Shown: positions 16,784-26,862, numbered from the stretch's first letter. The stretch: DNA of 39,784 nucleotides from an uncultured Oscillospiraceae bacterium (GCA_944385365.1 CALWWW010000022.1:1-39784); one strand, 5' to 3'. The notes: a model not told the origin generated them from the letters alone. Numbers and translations: made by a program.

Positions 16784-18604
16784 TTACCAGCCCTTTTCTA
16801 TGGTCAGGGTGTTTTGCCCATCCAGATAGGCGTAGGACACCCGGTCCATACTCTTCTTCACCATAAATATCCCAAGGCCCCCGATTTCCCGTTCCTCTGC
16901 CGACAACGTCGTGTCCGGTTCCGGCAGCGCGGTGGGATCGTAGGGTGTCCCGTCGTCTGAAAAGCGGATGATGGCCCGATTTTCCACAACTTTGCAGGAC
17001 ACGGAAGCCCGCACGGCTCCGCTGTATCTGGCGATGTTGGAAAAGATCTCATCCGCTGCGATATCCACCTGATTGACAACTTTCAAAGGTACTCCGTACT
17101 CCTCAAGTGTCTCCTCCAGAAATTCACATACCCGCGGGAGACTCTCCAGAATTGGCTCGACACGGATGCTCTTTGCCGCCTCCGTCTGCTTTCTCTGGAA
17201 AGACAGCATGGTAATATCATCAAATTGCGGCGCCGCGCCGGCAAAGCGGTCGATGTCCTCCTTGACCTGCTGTAAAAGCGCCTCCGGCCCCAGGTCGCCG
17301 TCACGGTTCAGAGCCGCCAGCATCCGGTCGGTTCCATAAAGGGTATTGGTTCCATCGGTGGCTTCCGTCACGCCGTCGGTGTAGAGGAACACGGTGTCGC
17401 CCACGCCGATTTCCACTTCATACTCCCGGTAGCGGGTGTTCTCCATGCCCGCCAGCACAAAACCGTGGCGGTCCTTCAGCAGTTCAAAGGCGCCGCCGGC
17501 TTTCCGAATCGCCGGATACTCGTGGCCAGCGTTGGCGGCGGTGAGCTTGCCGCTGGAAATCTCATAGATGCCCAGCCACACGGTGACGAACATCTCCGCC
17601 TCGTTGTTTTCACACAGCTGGTTGTTGACCTTCTCCAGGGCCTCTCCGGGAGACAATCCCATCTGCACGGCGTTTTTGAGGAGGGTCTTGGTGATGACCA
17701 TGAACAGCGCCGCCGGCACGCCCTTGCCGGACACGTCGGCGATGACTGTGGCCAGATGATCATCGTCCACCAGGAAAAAGTCGTAGAAATCGCCGCCCAC
17801 CTCCTTGGCGGGCGTCATACCGGCATAGATGTCAAATTCCGGGCGCTCCGGAAAGGCGGGAAAAATGCTGGGCAGCATATCCGCCTGAATCTGGTTGGCC
17901 ACGCTCAGCTCCGTCTCAATGTGCTGTCGGGCGGCGGAATCCTCCGCCTGCTTCTCCAGCAGATTCCGGGTGCGCTTGGCCACGGTGATGCACACAAAGG
18001 CCATGCCCACCAGAATGGCGGAACGGGGCAGGAGGAAGAACAGCACCGCCTCCCGGAAAATCTCCGGCGTGATGACTGCCTCCTCCATATGGAAAGCTTC
18101 GATCAGGTTCGGGTCTCCTTCCCCCACATACAGGCTGGCAATGCCGGCGGCGCACAGGCAGACCACCGAGGCGACCAGGGCGCTGGCCGTCAGCTTCCGG
18201 GAGTAGTAGTGGCAGCTGAGAAGCACCGGGGCGATCCAGGCCAGCACCGTGTGCTTGGGGATGGCCACGGACAGCACCGTGATACCGAGAATGCAGCAGC
18301 CCATAATCAGGTATTTGAACCCGCCGCCCAGCCGGTCCATCCGCGGAAGCAGCAGGGTAGGCAGCAGGAACGCGGCGATGCAGATGGGCATGGCTGCGTT
18401 CATGACCACCGTCGGAACGATGAAAACATCCACCAGATTCAGCAGCCACGCCAGCACGGCAATCAGGGCCATGACCTGGAGGCACCGGCAGGAATACCGG
18501 TTGGCTTCCCGCTCATTTTCCGCAAAAATGGGATTTTCACGTTCCATCTCCGTAGGTACCGCCTCCTCTCCCGGTATGCCTTGGCCTGGGGCCATCAGGG
18601 TCAC
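16784..18604 (-). CDS. Membrane SpoIIE-type PP2C phosphatase fused to an RsbW-like kinase domain, copy 1
   Basis: 606 residues. About six hydrophobic segments (42-205) form an integral membrane sensor, followed by a linker helix and a SpoIIE/RsbU PP2C phosphatase (about 235-465). Metal-binding motifs are intact: KEVGGDFYD, IADVSGKG, YTDGVTEATD and QFDDITM. The C-terminal RsbW/SpoIIAB-like ATPase (about 480-606) has a complete N-box (ADEIFSNIARYSG), D-box (RFSDDGTPYDP) and G-box (IGGLGIFMVKKSMD). One protein thus holds the phosphatase that removes and the kinase that adds phosphate on a STAS serine. The GTG start overlaps the stop of the STAS gene (GTGA), so the pair is coupled. Its expected substrate is the STAS protein at 18601. 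Confidence 0.9.
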   Translation of the reverse strand: MTLMAPGQGIPGEEAVPTEMERENPIFAENEREANRYSCRCLQVMALIAVLAWLLNLVDVFIVPTVVMNAAMPICIAAFLLPTLLLPRMDRLGGGFKYLIMGCCILGITVLSVAIPKHTVLAWIAPVLLSCHYYSRKLTASALVASVVCLCAAGIASLYVGEGDPNLIEAFHMEEAVITPEIFREAVLFFLLPRSAILVGMAFVCITVAKRTRNLLEKQAEDSAARQHIETELSVANQIQADMLPSIFPAFPERPEFDIYAGMTPAKEVGGDFYDFFLVDDDHLATVIADVSGKGVPAALFMVITKTLLKNAVQMGLSPGEALEKVNNQLCENNEAEMFVTVWLGIYEISSGKLTAANAGHEYPAIRKAGGAFELLKDRHGFVLAGMENTRYREYEVEIGVGDTVFLYTDGVTEATDGTNTLYGTDRMLAALNRDGDLGPEALLQQVKEDIDRFAGAAPQFDDITMLSFQRKQTEAAKSIRVEPILESLPRVCEFLEETLEEYGVPLKVVNQVDIAADEIFSNIARYSGAVRASVSCKVVENRAIIRFSDDGTPYDPTALPEPDTTLSAEEREIGGLGIFMVKKSMDRVSYAYLDGQNTLTIEKGW

Positions 18605-18897
18605 TGGATGGTCAGAATGTCCACAAAGCCCGTGACCTCAAAGACCTCCTGAATGGTTTCATTGACGTGGAGCACCACCATGGAGCCCTGTTTGTTCATA
18701 ACCTTCTGAGCCGCCAGCAGCACCCGCAGGCCCGCCGAAGACAGATACTCCAGCTTTTCAAAATCCAGAGTCAGTTCCGTCACGCCGTCCAGGCTGCTTT
18801 TTAGTTCCGCCTCCAGCTGAGGCGCCGTCGTCGTGTCCAGACGGCCCTCCACGGCCAGGGTCAGCTTGGTTCCTTCGCTTGTTTTTACGATGTTCAT
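18601..18897 (-). CDS. STAS-domain anti-sigma-factor antagonist (SpoIIAA/RsbV-like), copy 1
   Basis: 98 residues, a single STAS domain. It has the family start (EGRLDTTTAPQLEAEL), the strand DFEKLEYLSSAGLRVLL carrying the serine phosphorylated by RsbW/SpoIIAB-type kinases, and the end EVFEVTGFVDILTI. By my count 81 of 98 residues match copy 2 at 31967. In Bacillus such proteins, when unphosphorylated, bind the anti-sigma kinase and free the sigma factor. Here no sigma factor is present, and RsbW-like domains sit on transporters, so those domains are the likely partners. It lies 18 nt after the ABC-fusion gene and overlaps the SpoIIE-RsbW gene. Confidence 0.92.
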   Translation of the reverse strand: MNIVKTSEGTKLTLAVEGRLDTTTAPQLEAELKSSLDGVTELTLDFEKLEYLSSAGLRVLLAAQKVMNKQGSMVVLHVNETIQEVFEVTGFVDILTIQ

Positions 18898-18915
18898 AGA
18901 AAATCCTCCATTTCG

Positions 18916-21900
18916 TTAAAACAGGATCGTCACTGTATTGACGCCTTCGGTATACGTATGGCTGCTGCTGCGGGTTCTGGCCAGGGCCAGCCGCACACTG
19001 AGGGGATCCCCGTCGGTCAGGGGATTGAACACCTCGCCCTGCCAGCGGATAACGGTCTCACAGGCGCTGCCGTCCTCCCGGCAGGTCGCGTCGAAGGTCA
19101 GCGTCCAGCCGCCCTCCGGCGGCAGCTCCGTCAGGAGCACCGCCACGCACAGCTCCTCAAAGATCTGCTGGAACTTCAGGGACTGATCAGCGCCCAGCAA
19201 GTGCTTTCGGGCAAAGGCGTCGATCTCGGACGCCGTGCCCAGGAAATCAAAGTTCCGGGATGTGATCTCCGCCCGGAAGGTCTTGAGCCGGTGGACAAAC
19301 ACCCGGCAGCGGTCGGTGGCGGGATGCTCAAAAATCTGCTCCGGCGTGCCCTCCTCGTAGATGAGACCCTGGTCCATATAGAACACGCGGGTGGAGACGT
19401 CCCTGGCAAATTTCATCTCATGGGTGACGATCAGCATGGTCAGCCCCCGGCTGGCCAGGCTGCGGATCACCGACAGCACCTCTCCCACCATGGTGGGGTC
19501 CAGGGCCGAGGTGGGCTCGTCAAAGAGCACGATGTCCGGTCCCATGGCCAGGGTCCGGGCGATGGCCACCCGCTGTTTCTGACCGCCGGACAGTTCATCG
19601 GGGTAATTGAGCGCCTTTTCCGCCAGGCCCACGCTCCGGAGCAGCTCCATGGCCTGCCGTCCGGCCTCCCGCCGGTCCATGCCCAGCAGTTCCACCGGCC
19701 CCAGCACGATGTTTTCCAGCACCGTCAGGTGGGGGAAAAGGTTGAAGGACTGGAACACCATGCCCATCCGGCGGCGGATGGCCCCCAGTTCCTTGGGCCC
19801 GGCACCGGTAATCGTCTGGCCCAGCACGCGGATCTCGCCCTCCGTCGGCTCTTCCAGCCGGTTGAGACACCGTAGCAGGGTGCTCTTGCCGGTGCCGGAG
19901 GGGCCGATGACGGAGATGACGTCGCCCTGGCGGATTTCCGTGCAGACGTCCTTGAGGGGCGTCACATTGGGGTAAACCTTCTTCAGGTGAGCCACGGTGA
20001 TCACCGGGTCCTCGTTCTGTTCCCGGACCGGCGCCGGCGCGGCGGCCTGGGGCAAAAGCGCCTCCAGATCCTTCCGCGTTCTCCGGCGACGTTTGGGGTC
20101 GATCCGCAGCTCCACCCGACCCAGCAGGAAGGTGAGAATGCCCGCCAGCAGGAAGTAGAGCACCGCCGTGACGATCAGCGGGAAGAAGGCCTCAAAGGTG
20201 CGGCTGCGGATCAGGTCCGTAGCCTTGGTCAGGTCCTCCACGGCGATATAGCCCACCACCGAGGTCATCTTGACCATGGAGATCAGCTCGCCCTTATACA
20301 CCGGCAGGATGTGCCGGGCGGCCTGGGGGGCGATGACCTTGGTGAAGGTCCTGACCCGGCCGAAACCCAGGGCGGCGGCAGCTTCCCACTGTCCTTTGTC
20401 CACGGCGTCGATGCCGGTGCGGATCATCTCCGACACGTAGACGGCGAAGTTGATGGAGAAGGCCAGGATGGCGATGACGACGCCGCTGAGGCGGGTGGTG
20501 GCAAAGACGATGTAGTAGAGCACCATCAGCAGCACCAGGGTCGGGATGCCCTGGATCAGGCGGATGAACACCGCTGCCGGCAGGGCGGCTCCGCGGCGGC
20601 GGCTGCGCCGCAATAGGCACAGGCCGAAGCCCAGCACCGAGCCGATGACGGCGGCGCTCAGGGAGATGGCCACCGTCACGCCCAGGCCCGAGAGGATCAT
20701 CTGCCAGCGGTTTTCCTCCACAAAGGTCTTGCGGAAGCTCTCCGCCAGACCGGCGAAAAAGCCCGTCTCCTCCGCCGTCGTCTGAAGGCCCAGGTCCTCA
20801 CCCCGCACCACCAGCACCACGCCGCCGGTGTAATGGGCTGTTGCAAAGTCTATGCTTTCCTTCCGCTCGTCGGTGATGCTGACAGATCCGGAGATGATGT
20901 CGGCCCGGCCGCTGACGAGGCTAGGGATCAGGCTGTTGAAGCTGGCCTGGGTGATCTCCAGCTCCATGCCCAATTCTCTGGCAATGAGGGAAACCAGTTC
21001 CACCTCATAGCCCAGGGAGACGCCGCCTTCGCCGGCGTAGCTCATGGGCTCCAGGGAGGGGTCATGGACGTAGCGGAGGGTCCCGTTGGGGGCGTCGTAG
21101 TCCCCCACGTCGATGGTCTTGGCGTCCTCGTCGGCGCCCATCCACTTTTCCTGCAGGGCGTCCAGGGTGCCGTCCTCGGCGTAGCCCTCGATGATGGCGC
21201 TGACCTTCTTCGTCAGGGGGCTGTCCTTGGCCAGTCCCAGGCCGTAGCTGTCCGGCGCCAGGCTATCAGAGAAAATGGTCAGACCCGGCTGTCGGGCCAC
21301 CGCCAGCTGCGCTAGAGGCAGGTCCGCGACTACCGCGTCCAGTTGTCCGTTCTGCAGGGCCTGCAGCTGGGACGGCAGCTCGTCATAGTACTGAAACGTC
21401 ACGTTCTCGATCTGGCCGCTGACAATGTCGTCTTGAACGGAGCCGGTGACCACGCCGATGGTGGTGCCTGAGAAGTCGTCCAGGGTTTCAAAGCGCGCTT
21501 CGCCAGAACCGTTGTTCACAACCACCGCCACGATGCCGCCGTAGTAGTCCGGCTCGGAGAAGTAGACCTTCTCCGCCCGCTCCTCGGTGACGGTGAAGCC
21601 GGCGGCGCCCAGGTCGTACTTGCCCGATTCGATGCCGGCCAGGAAGGAGGCCAGCTCCACGTTGTTGAGATTGAGGCCGTAGCCGTAGGCTTCGCAGAAG
21701 CGAATCACAATGTCCACGTCGTAGCCCACGGTCTGGCCGTCCTTTACATAGGCGAAGGGGGCGCTGCTGGCCTTGGCGGCAAATTCCAGCGTGCCATTGG
21801 TGGCGGGCAGCGCCGTCCAGTCATCCACCACCTGAAGGCTTTCGTCGGTGCCGAACCAGATCTCTTCGATTTCCGCCAGAGTGCCGTCGGCCTCGATTTG

Positions 21901-22317
21901 GGCCAGGAACTCGTTCATCTGGTCCCGGAGCAGGGCGCCTTTTTCCGTCTTGGGGAAGGCAAAAGCGTAGCCGTCCTCGGTCAGATAGTCTTTCAGATAT
22001 GTAACGCCGGGATTTTCCGCGCAGAGCACCCGGGCCATGGGTTCATCCATGAGGAATCCGGCGATCTTCCCCTGCTCCGCCGCCAGGGCCATATCCGCAT
22101 AGGAAGTGTAGTACTCCTTCTGGGCGTCCTGGATGTAGGTGTCCGTATGCTGGTCAAAGGTGGAGCCGGTCATGACGCCAATGGTCTGGCCGTCCAGCTG
22201 GCGGATGTCGGTGATGGTCGTCTTCTCTGCAGATTCCGCGGCGCAGGCGGTCAGCAGGGCTGTCAGCAAGATCGCGGCCAGGACGGCCAGGGCTCTGGAA
22301 AGGCGGCGTTTATTCAT
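18916..22317 (-). CDS. Single-chain amino-acid ABC transporter (binding domains, permease, ATPase) with RsbW-like tail
   Basis: 1133 residues in one frame. A lipoprotein signal (Cys25, LLTAC) is followed by a binding-protein second half (about 35-160), a full SBP_bac_3 domain (170-400) and a binding-protein first half (410-510). The permease spans 535-740, with the ATPase-contact loop near 645-672. The ATPase spans 772-1010 (Walker [10 protein letters not shown] 805-813, signature LSGGQ 909-913, Walker B IVLFDEP 929-935). A C-terminal ~115 residues resemble the RsbW domains of the locus ([26 protein letters not shown], final VNTVTILF) without their catalytic residues. Polar amino-acid transporters usually split these parts over two or three genes. 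The start at 22317 has AAAGGAGTG before it; the open frame further upstream is only the shadow of the symporter gene. It likely works as a homodimer. Confidence 0.88.
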   Translation of the reverse strand: MNKRRLSRALAVLAAILLTALLTACAAESAEKTTITDIRQLDGQTIGVMTGSTFDQHTDTYIQDAQKEYYTSYADMALAAEQGKIAGFLMDEPMARVLCAENPGVTYLKDYLTEDGYAFAFPKTEKGALLRDQMNEFLAQIEADGTLAEIEEIWFGTDESLQVVDDWTALPATNGTLEFAAKASSAPFAYVKDGQTVGYDVDIVIRFCEAYGYGLNLNNVELASFLAGIESGKYDLGAAGFTVTEERAEKVYFSEPDYYGGIVAVVVNNGSGEARFETLDDFSGTTIGVVTGSVQDDIVSGQIENVTFQYYDELPSQLQALQNGQLDAVVADLPLAQLAVARQPGLTIFSDSLAPDSYGLGLAKDSPLTKKVSAIIEGYAEDGTLDALQEKWMGADEDAKTIDVGDYDAPNGTLRYVHDPSLEPMSYAGEGGVSLGYEVELVSLIARELGMELEITQASFNSLIPSLVSGRADIISGSVSITDERKESIDFATAHYTGGVVLVVRGEDLGLQTTAEETGFFAGLAESFRKTFVEENRWQMILSGLGVTVAISLSAAVIGSVLGFGLCLLRRSRRRGAALPAAVFIRLIQGIPTLVLLMVLYYIVFATTRLSGVVIAILAFSINFAVYVSEMIRTGIDAVDKGQWEAAAALGFGRVRTFTKVIAPQAARHILPVYKGELISMVKMTSVVGYIAVEDLTKATDLIRSRTFEAFFPLIVTAVLYFLLAGILTFLLGRVELRIDPKRRRRTRKDLEALLPQAAAPAPVREQNEDPVITVAHLKKVYPNVTPLKDVCTEIRQGDVISVIGPSGTGKSTLLRCLNRLEEPTEGEIRVLGQTITGAGPKELGAIRRRMGMVFQSFNLFPHLTVLENIVLGPVELLGMDRREAGRQAMELLRSVGLAEKALNYPDELSGGQKQRVAIARTLAMGPDIVLFDEPTSALDPTMVGEVLSVIRSLASRGLTMLIVTHEMKFARDVSTRVFYMDQGLIYEEGTPEQIFEHPATDRCRVFVHRLKTFRAEITSRNFDFLGTASEIDAFARKHLLGADQSLKFQQIFEELCVAVLLTELPPEGGWTLTFDATCREDGSACETVIRWQGEVFNPLTDGDPLSVRLALARTRSSSHTYTEGVNTVTILF

Positions 22318-22322
22318 GCGAT

Positions 22323-23939
22323 TCACTCCTTTTTCAGTCGTTCCCGATCCAGCATTCCCAGTTTGTCGGCCGAGAGCATCAGCTCTGCCTGGAGGCAGGA
22401 AAGGCCGCAGGATGTCATAAAGAAATCCAGAATCACGTTGCCCGCCACCGCCAGGCCCACAGCCTCTGCCGGAATGCCCAGCTGGGTCAGCAGCACCGTG
22501 TAGCAGGTCAGGCTGCCACCGGGCACCGGCGGCGCGGCAATGGCCAGGAGGCCCGCCGTCAGAACGCCGGTGACCACCCAGGAGGCGGACATGGACACGC
22601 CGTAAAATTCCGCCAGGCCCAGAGCCAGCAACAGGAATCCCACGGCGCCGCCGGGTTTGAAGATCACCTGCCCCAGAGGGACGGCAAAGTGGACGATACG
22701 TCCGCAGATGCCCAGCTTTCGCTCGCACATCTCCAGGTTGGTGGACAGAGCCGCCGCTGAGGACGCCGTGGACAGGGCGATGAGATAGGTGGGCAGCAGC
22801 TTCCGCAGCACCATGGGGAAGGACACCTTCAGCCGCAGGGAGGCCCACAGGACATACAACAGCGGCCACACCACGCAGGCGGCGATGGCCAGCAGCAGTC
22901 CCTTCGCCACACCACCCAGATTGCGTACCGAATCGGAAAGCGCCAGAGAGAGCAGGCTCACAAAGACAAACACCGCAATATACCGGCTGACAATTCCCAT
23001 CATGAACTGCACCGCCGTGTTGAGCTGATCCAGCAGCGTCCGCAATGCGGAAACCTTTTTCTCCAGCACCAGCAGTACCAAACCGGAGCAGATGGCCAGG
23101 AAAATGATCTGCAGGGAATTCCCTTCCTGAAACGGTGTGATGAGATCGGTAGGGATGATGCTCAGAATCATGCTGTAAATCTGAGCCGCGGCATTCTCTC
23201 CCATGGACGCCGCTCCGCCTGCGGGCTGAAAGGCCCACACCAGGCCGGCGGCTGTGACCGCCGTCACCAGGAAAATGATGCCCAGGAACCGCAGCACCAC
23301 CACCTTGCCGATGCGGCCCAGCGTATGGATATCTCCGATGTTGAGAATTCCCCAGCACACGCTGAGAAAAATCATGGGTCCGGCCAGATCCTGCAAGATC
23401 CCCATCAGTGCGGAAAACAGCGGATCCACCACCCCTACGGCCACTTCCGCCACCCGGTCGGGCAGGGCCAGCAGTACTGCTCCCACCACCGCCGCGCCTA
23501 CAATGGCAAGCAGCAGCTGGAGCAGCGGGTTGACTTTCTGGGGCCTGGGCGGATAAATGGTCAGGCGGTTGACGCCATCCTGGTAGGTGTAGACCGGGGA
23601 AAGGCCCGCCTGGGCCAGCAAATTGGAATACAGCAGTGGTTCATCCAGTTCTGCGGACATCTCGTCGGGATCCATTCGATTGCCCGGCGCAGTGATTTCT
23701 ATATACATTCTCCCCAACCGGGTACCGCACCGAAAGGTGCAGGCAGTCCCGGCGATGCCGCCGGATTTCCACATCCCCAGGATGTCCTCCACCGCCAGCC
23801 GCAGCCGGAGGACGTCCTTTCGGTGGACGGCGGCACGCTCCAAGGCATCGGTCAGCAGCCGGGCTATGGCGTCAATTCCCGTTTCATTCAGCGCCACTTC
23901 CTCACGCCGTCTGATCAGAGTTCGTTTTTCCTTTTTCAT
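22323..23939 (-). CDS. Dicarboxylate/amino-acid:cation symporter with N-terminal RsbW-like domain
   Basis: 538 residues. From about residue 136 on it is a DAACS (GltP/SstT-like) symporter, with the serine-rich re-entrant loop [12 protein letters not shown] and the later conserved ATP-free core [13 protein letters not shown] and [11 protein letters not shown]. These proteins import glutamate, aspartate, serine or C4-dicarboxylates with sodium or protons. The first ~130 residues look like a worn RsbW domain: [17 protein letters not shown] at the N-box, [11 protein letters not shown] at the D-box, [13 protein letters not shown], and the terminal strand GVNRLTIYP that also ends the other RsbW-like domains here. 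The N-box Asn is absent. ATG 23939 follows GAGGAA. It is the first gene of operon A, 5 nt before the ABC fusion. Confidence 0.85.
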   Translation of the reverse strand: MKKEKRTLIRRREEVALNETGIDAIARLLTDALERAAVHRKDVLRLRLAVEDILGMWKSGGIAGTACTFRCGTRLGRMYIEITAPGNRMDPDEMSAELDEPLLYSNLLAQAGLSPVYTYQDGVNRLTIYPPRPQKVNPLLQLLLAIVGAAVVGAVLLALPDRVAEVAVGVVDPLFSALMGILQDLAGPMIFLSVCWGILNIGDIHTLGRIGKVVVLRFLGIIFLVTAVTAAGLVWAFQPAGGAASMGENAAAQIYSMILSIIPTDLITPFQEGNSLQIIFLAICSGLVLLVLEKKVSALRTLLDQLNTAVQFMMGIVSRYIAVFVFVSLLSLALSDSVRNLGGVAKGLLLAIAACVVWPLLYVLWASLRLKVSFPMVLRKLLPTYLIALSTASSAAALSTNLEMCERKLGICGRIVHFAVPLGQVIFKPGGAVGFLLLALGLAEFYGVSMSASWVVTGVLTAGLLAIAAPPVPGGSLTCYTVLLTQLGIPAEAVGLAVAGNVILDFFMTSCGLSCLQAELMLSADKLGMLDRERLKKE

Positions 23940-24038
23940 CCCATCGTTCCTCGTTTCCGGACCTTTTATGGATTGCGGCACTTCCGGAATACAAACGTAA
24001 CATCGGCAGTACCCTGCAAAATCCACAGAGTCGGTTTT

Positions 24039-24102
24039 ATTGTAATGTGGATTCGAGTGATTTGGCACAGCTGCGAAAAATTAGCATCTTTTTGCGTAAA
24101 AT
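24039..24102 (-). promoter_or_regulatory. Promoter of operon A with candidate LytTR operator
   Basis: On the minus strand ATTTTACGCA (24102-24093) and ATTTTTCGCA (24081-24072) repeat with a 21-nt period. Four bases later comes a weak -35 box TGCCAA (24067-24062), a 17-nt spacer and a good -10 box TACAAT (24044-24039). A poor -35 next to paired operators suggests activation. The leader to the symporter start is about 95 nt. Confidence 0.5.
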
Positions 24103-24391
24103 TTGTACCGTAATGGTTCAATCCGCAGAAAAGCGGTAAAAGCCGACAGAGCCGTAGCTTCATGCAACACGGTTGCCTGATTGTTCTTTTTAAATCCTGG
24201 CGGTCAGTCTTTGCAGGTTTTCACTTTTCGCATCGTCGCAGTTGATTCATCAACAAGCTAAGACCACCGGCATAGCCGGTGGTCTTAGCTTACTCAGGTT
24301 TTACCGCGCAGAAAGCCTTTACAGCAGGATCTACTATCCCCGTTGCCAACTGCCTTGATAAGTTTCACATTGAACGGGTTTTATGGATGCT
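24103..24391. other. Intergenic stretch before operon A without a clear gene
   Basis: Only the hairpin at 24255-24291 stands out. A short plus-strand frame near 24320-24400 (IPVANCLDKFHIERVL) faintly recalls transposase 'DKFHI' motifs but is too short to call. Confidence 0.4.
24255..24291. repeat. Perfect 17-bp hairpin
   Basis: AAGCTAAGACCACCGGC (24255-24271) pairs fully with 24275-24291 around a 3-nt loop. There is no T-run on either side, so it is not an ordinary terminator. Hairpins of this sort are found at ends of IS200/IS605-type elements and as REP-like units; no transposase gene is adjacent. Confidence 0.55.
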
Positions 24392-25236
24392 TCAAACAGG
24401 TTCCAACCGGGATTGCACAGCATGATCCAGCTGCCGTACCATGCACCGACCCTTGCCGGCTTTTTTGGCCCGATACAGCATCTGGTCCGTCTCCTCGTAC
24501 AGCTGCCGGTAAGTGCGTCCGGGCAGCGTGCAGATACAGGCGCCCATACTGCAACGAACCTCCATAGGCTGATCCTGCCATCGGATCTCCTTTAGAGATG
24601 CAGCCAGTTGTTCCCCCAGGGCAACCGCACCGGTCTCTGTCAAGGGTCTGGCATAGACCGCCGCAAACTCATCTCCTCCGATGCGCCCCAGGCACGCCGC
24701 CTCAGAAAACGCTTCGCGCATGGCCTCCGCCATTTGCGTCAGCACATGGTCGCCGCAGGGATGACCATAGCGGTCATTGATCCATTTAAACTCATCCAGA
24801 TCCAGAAGGATCATCGTCAGACCGCCGGTCCGTTTCATCTGTTCCGGGTCAAGAAGCAACTGCTCTGTCCGGCATTCTACCGTGATCTTGTTGAGAAGGC
24901 CCGTCAAGGGATCCCGCTCCACCAGCGCATGCAGTTGAGCATTCATCTGCAAGATCTGTTTCTGCTGCGTCAGCGTAATCGTGGTGTGATAGGCGTTGGC
25001 CACGGAAACGGCCAACGCAACTATCGAATCTGTATGTTGGGGTAACAGCAGATTCCCACTTCCAGCGCCACATGGCTGGTCAGGTGAAAATCCGCATACC
25101 GGCAAAACCAGCACTGTGGGCCCTCAATTGACAGATGCCCTTGCCTTGGGAGAAACGCGGGGCAGCTCTGCCGCGGCCACACGCTGCCGCCCGGCTTTGG
25201 GGCAGATATCACTTCGCGGCGTTCTGTCTCAAACAT
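24392..25236 (-). pseudogene. Diguanylate cyclase (GGDEF) with Cys-rich N-terminus, frameshifted
   Basis: The gene starts at ATG 25236 behind a strong AAGGAGG and encodes MFETERREVISAPKPGGSVW, then GHLSIEGPQCWFCRYADFHL and ALEVGICCYPNIQ, before reaching a stop at about 25021. The sequence continues one base out of frame as DSIVALAVSVANAYHTTITL and then a full GGDEF domain: RDPLTGLLNK, ILLDLDEFKWINDRYGH, GRIGGDEFAAVYARP. GGDEF enzymes make cyclic di-GMP from two GTP, and the GGDEF active-site loop is intact. A single-base change near 25025-25030 explains both halves. It may be a recent loss, a sequencing error, or slippage. Two cysteine pairs (CWFC, CC) in the N-terminus could bind metal. Confidence 0.7.
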
Positions 25237-25323
25237 GGCTGTTCCTCCTTTTCATCGCTCTTGACGGCGGTGAGGTCAGATGATATTTTAATTTTATCAG
25301 TTTTCTGAGCAGAATGTGCTGCC

Positions 25324-25354
25324 TGTGTAAAATCCGCATGGTTCTGCGCAAAAT
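25324..25354 (+). promoter_or_regulatory. Candidate LytTR operator before sensor kinase 3
   Basis: TGTGTAAAAT (25324-25333) and TGCGCAAAAT (25345-25354), 21-nt period. The wider context GCCTGTGTRAAATCSGCA is shared with the operator before kinase 2. No convincing -35/-10 pair was seen downstream. Confidence 0.5.
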
Positions 25355-25432
25355 ACGCAGGGCGGCCATGCTGCCAAACACCGTATGTGATGTTCATAAA
25401 GTCTGATGCAGCTGTCGGGAGGCGGTGAGAAT

Positions 25433-26692
25433 TTGGTAGAACTGTTTGTCATGGAGTATTTGACGGTGTTATATATGATTATGGCGTATCTGTTTATGGA
25501 CAGCCGGTATTCCCGGCGCCGCACCGTTTTCATCGTATCCAGCGTCACGATCCTGCTTATGGCGGCGGTGGTTGCCCTGTACCGGGCGGTGGATATGGAT
25601 ACCGCCTTTTGGACCTATGCCATAAGCATCCATATTCCGCTGATCCTGCTCCTGTTCACACTCAGCCGGTTCCGGGGATGGCGGCTGATTTTCCAGCAGC
25701 TCTCCATCGTTCTGTTCTGCACGCTGATTCACCACATATCAGGGCTGTTCTACTATCTGTCCGGCAACCGCTTCTGGGTGATGGTACTGTCCTGTACGCT
25801 TCTCAGCACCGGGGTCATCTGGTTTTTGGTCCGCTTCCTGCGTCCCCTGTTTTTCCAGATACTATTGGAGCTGCACCGGGGCTGGTGGCTCATATGCCTG
25901 GTCATGGCAACCTACTACATCATCGCCGTCTTCCTGATCCCCGGATACGCAGGGTTTGAGCGAAGCAGCAGCATCATCAAACCGGTGATTGCTCTTTTAA
26001 TGATGGGATTCTATTCCATTTTGATGTTCCTGTTTTTCAGCATTCGGAAGGAAGCGGAAACCCGGCACAGCGCGCAGATTTCCGCCTTGCAACTCTCTGC
26101 CCTGCAAAGCCGCATGGAGGCAGTGCGTGTGGCCGAGGACGTCATCCGCACGGAGCGCCATGACCTTCGCCACCGGCTTCAGGCCGTGGCGGAGCTGGTG
26201 GCCCGGGGAGACACCGCCACAGCCCTGGACTTCCTGGACGCGGCGCAAAAGCGGCTGGATGAACAGAAGGCTGTTCGCTGGTGCCGCCCGCCGGTGCTGG
26301 ACGCCGTGTTTTCCTCCTACTTTGACCAGGCGGAAAACGAGGAAATTTCAGTGGATGCCACAGTCGCCCTGCCCGACGAGCTGCCGGTCAATGAGGGTGA
26401 ACTGGCGGTAATGCTGGCCAACGCCCTGGAAAATGCCATTCATGCCAATTTGAAATTGCCGCCGAAGCAGCGGAAGATCTGCTGCCGCATGGTTGCATCT
26501 CCCTCTTTGATGCTGGAACTTTCCAATCCCTGTGACAGGAAGGTTTCCTTTGACGATCAGGGATTTCCGGTGGCGCAGCGTGAAGGCCATGGGATCGGCA
26601 CGCAATCCATTGTCTCCTTCTGCAAAAAGTACGGTGCCGTGTGCCATTACGACCTGACCGACGGAATTTTCCGCCTGCGGCTGGTGCTGTAA
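25433..26692 (+). CDS. GHKL-family sensor histidine kinase (AgrC-like), copy 3
   Basis: 419 residues if started at TTG 25433, behind GGGAGG. I prefer this start because the segment around it (RBS, TTGGT-GA-CTGTTTGTCATGGAG) is repeated almost exactly before kinase 4; ATG 25451 is an alternative. Six membrane helices precede the core: phospho-acceptor ERHDLRHRLQAVAELV, N-box ANALENAIHANL and G-box EGHGIGTQSI. No response regulator lies beside it, so it is an orphan kinase; the LytTR regulator at 4734 is the only intact partner in the window. It is followed by its own terminator and by kinase 4, with which it forms a tandem duplication. Confidence 0.87.
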   Translation: MVELFVMEYLTVLYMIMAYLFMDSRYSRRRTVFIVSSVTILLMAAVVALYRAVDMDTAFWTYAISIHIPLILLLFTLSRFRGWRLIFQQLSIVLFCTLIHHISGLFYYLSGNRFWVMVLSCTLLSTGVIWFLVRFLRPLFFQILLELHRGWWLICLVMATYYIIAVFLIPGYAGFERSSSIIKPVIALLMMGFYSILMFLFFSIRKEAETRHSAQISALQLSALQSRMEAVRVAEDVIRTERHDLRHRLQAVAELVARGDTATALDFLDAAQKRLDEQKAVRWCRPPVLDAVFSSYFDQAENEEISVDATVALPDELPVNEGELAVMLANALENAIHANLKLPPKQRKICCRMVASPSLMLELSNPCDRKVSFDDQGFPVAQREGHGIGTQSIVSFCKKYGAVCHYDLTDGIFRLRLVL

Positions 26693-26707
26693 GCAACAAG
26701 TCACCAA

Positions 26708-26752
26708 CAGGCCGGACAAGTCACGAAAGCTTGTCCGGCCTGCTGTTCTTTT
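26708..26752 (+). terminator. Terminator after sensor kinase 3
   Basis: Stem CAGGCCGGACAAG (26708-26720) with 26730-26742, followed by TGTTCTTTT. The same hairpin and the following AAGGAACCGGGACGGCC recur after kinase 4, so it was copied with the gene. Confidence 0.8.
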
Positions 26753-26862
26753 GAAAGGAACCGGGACGGCCGCAAAGCCCGTGCTGTCAGCAAGCACGTT
26801 CTTCTGCCTTCGCTGTACTTTTAGGTTGCACACCGACGTCACTGTCCCTGCCGACGGTGTCC

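Noticed and set aside
22318-23358. Open frame extending the ABC fusion upstream by about 347 residues
   Set aside because: It lies antiphase inside the symporter gene, its peptide is low-complexity Gly/Arg/His, and a good ribosome site with a lipoprotein signal marks the start at 22317.
24320-24400. Possible transposase scrap (IPVANCLDKFHIERVL)
   Set aside because: Only a short DKFHI-like similarity, no further transposase motifs, and it overlaps the end of the GGDEF gene.
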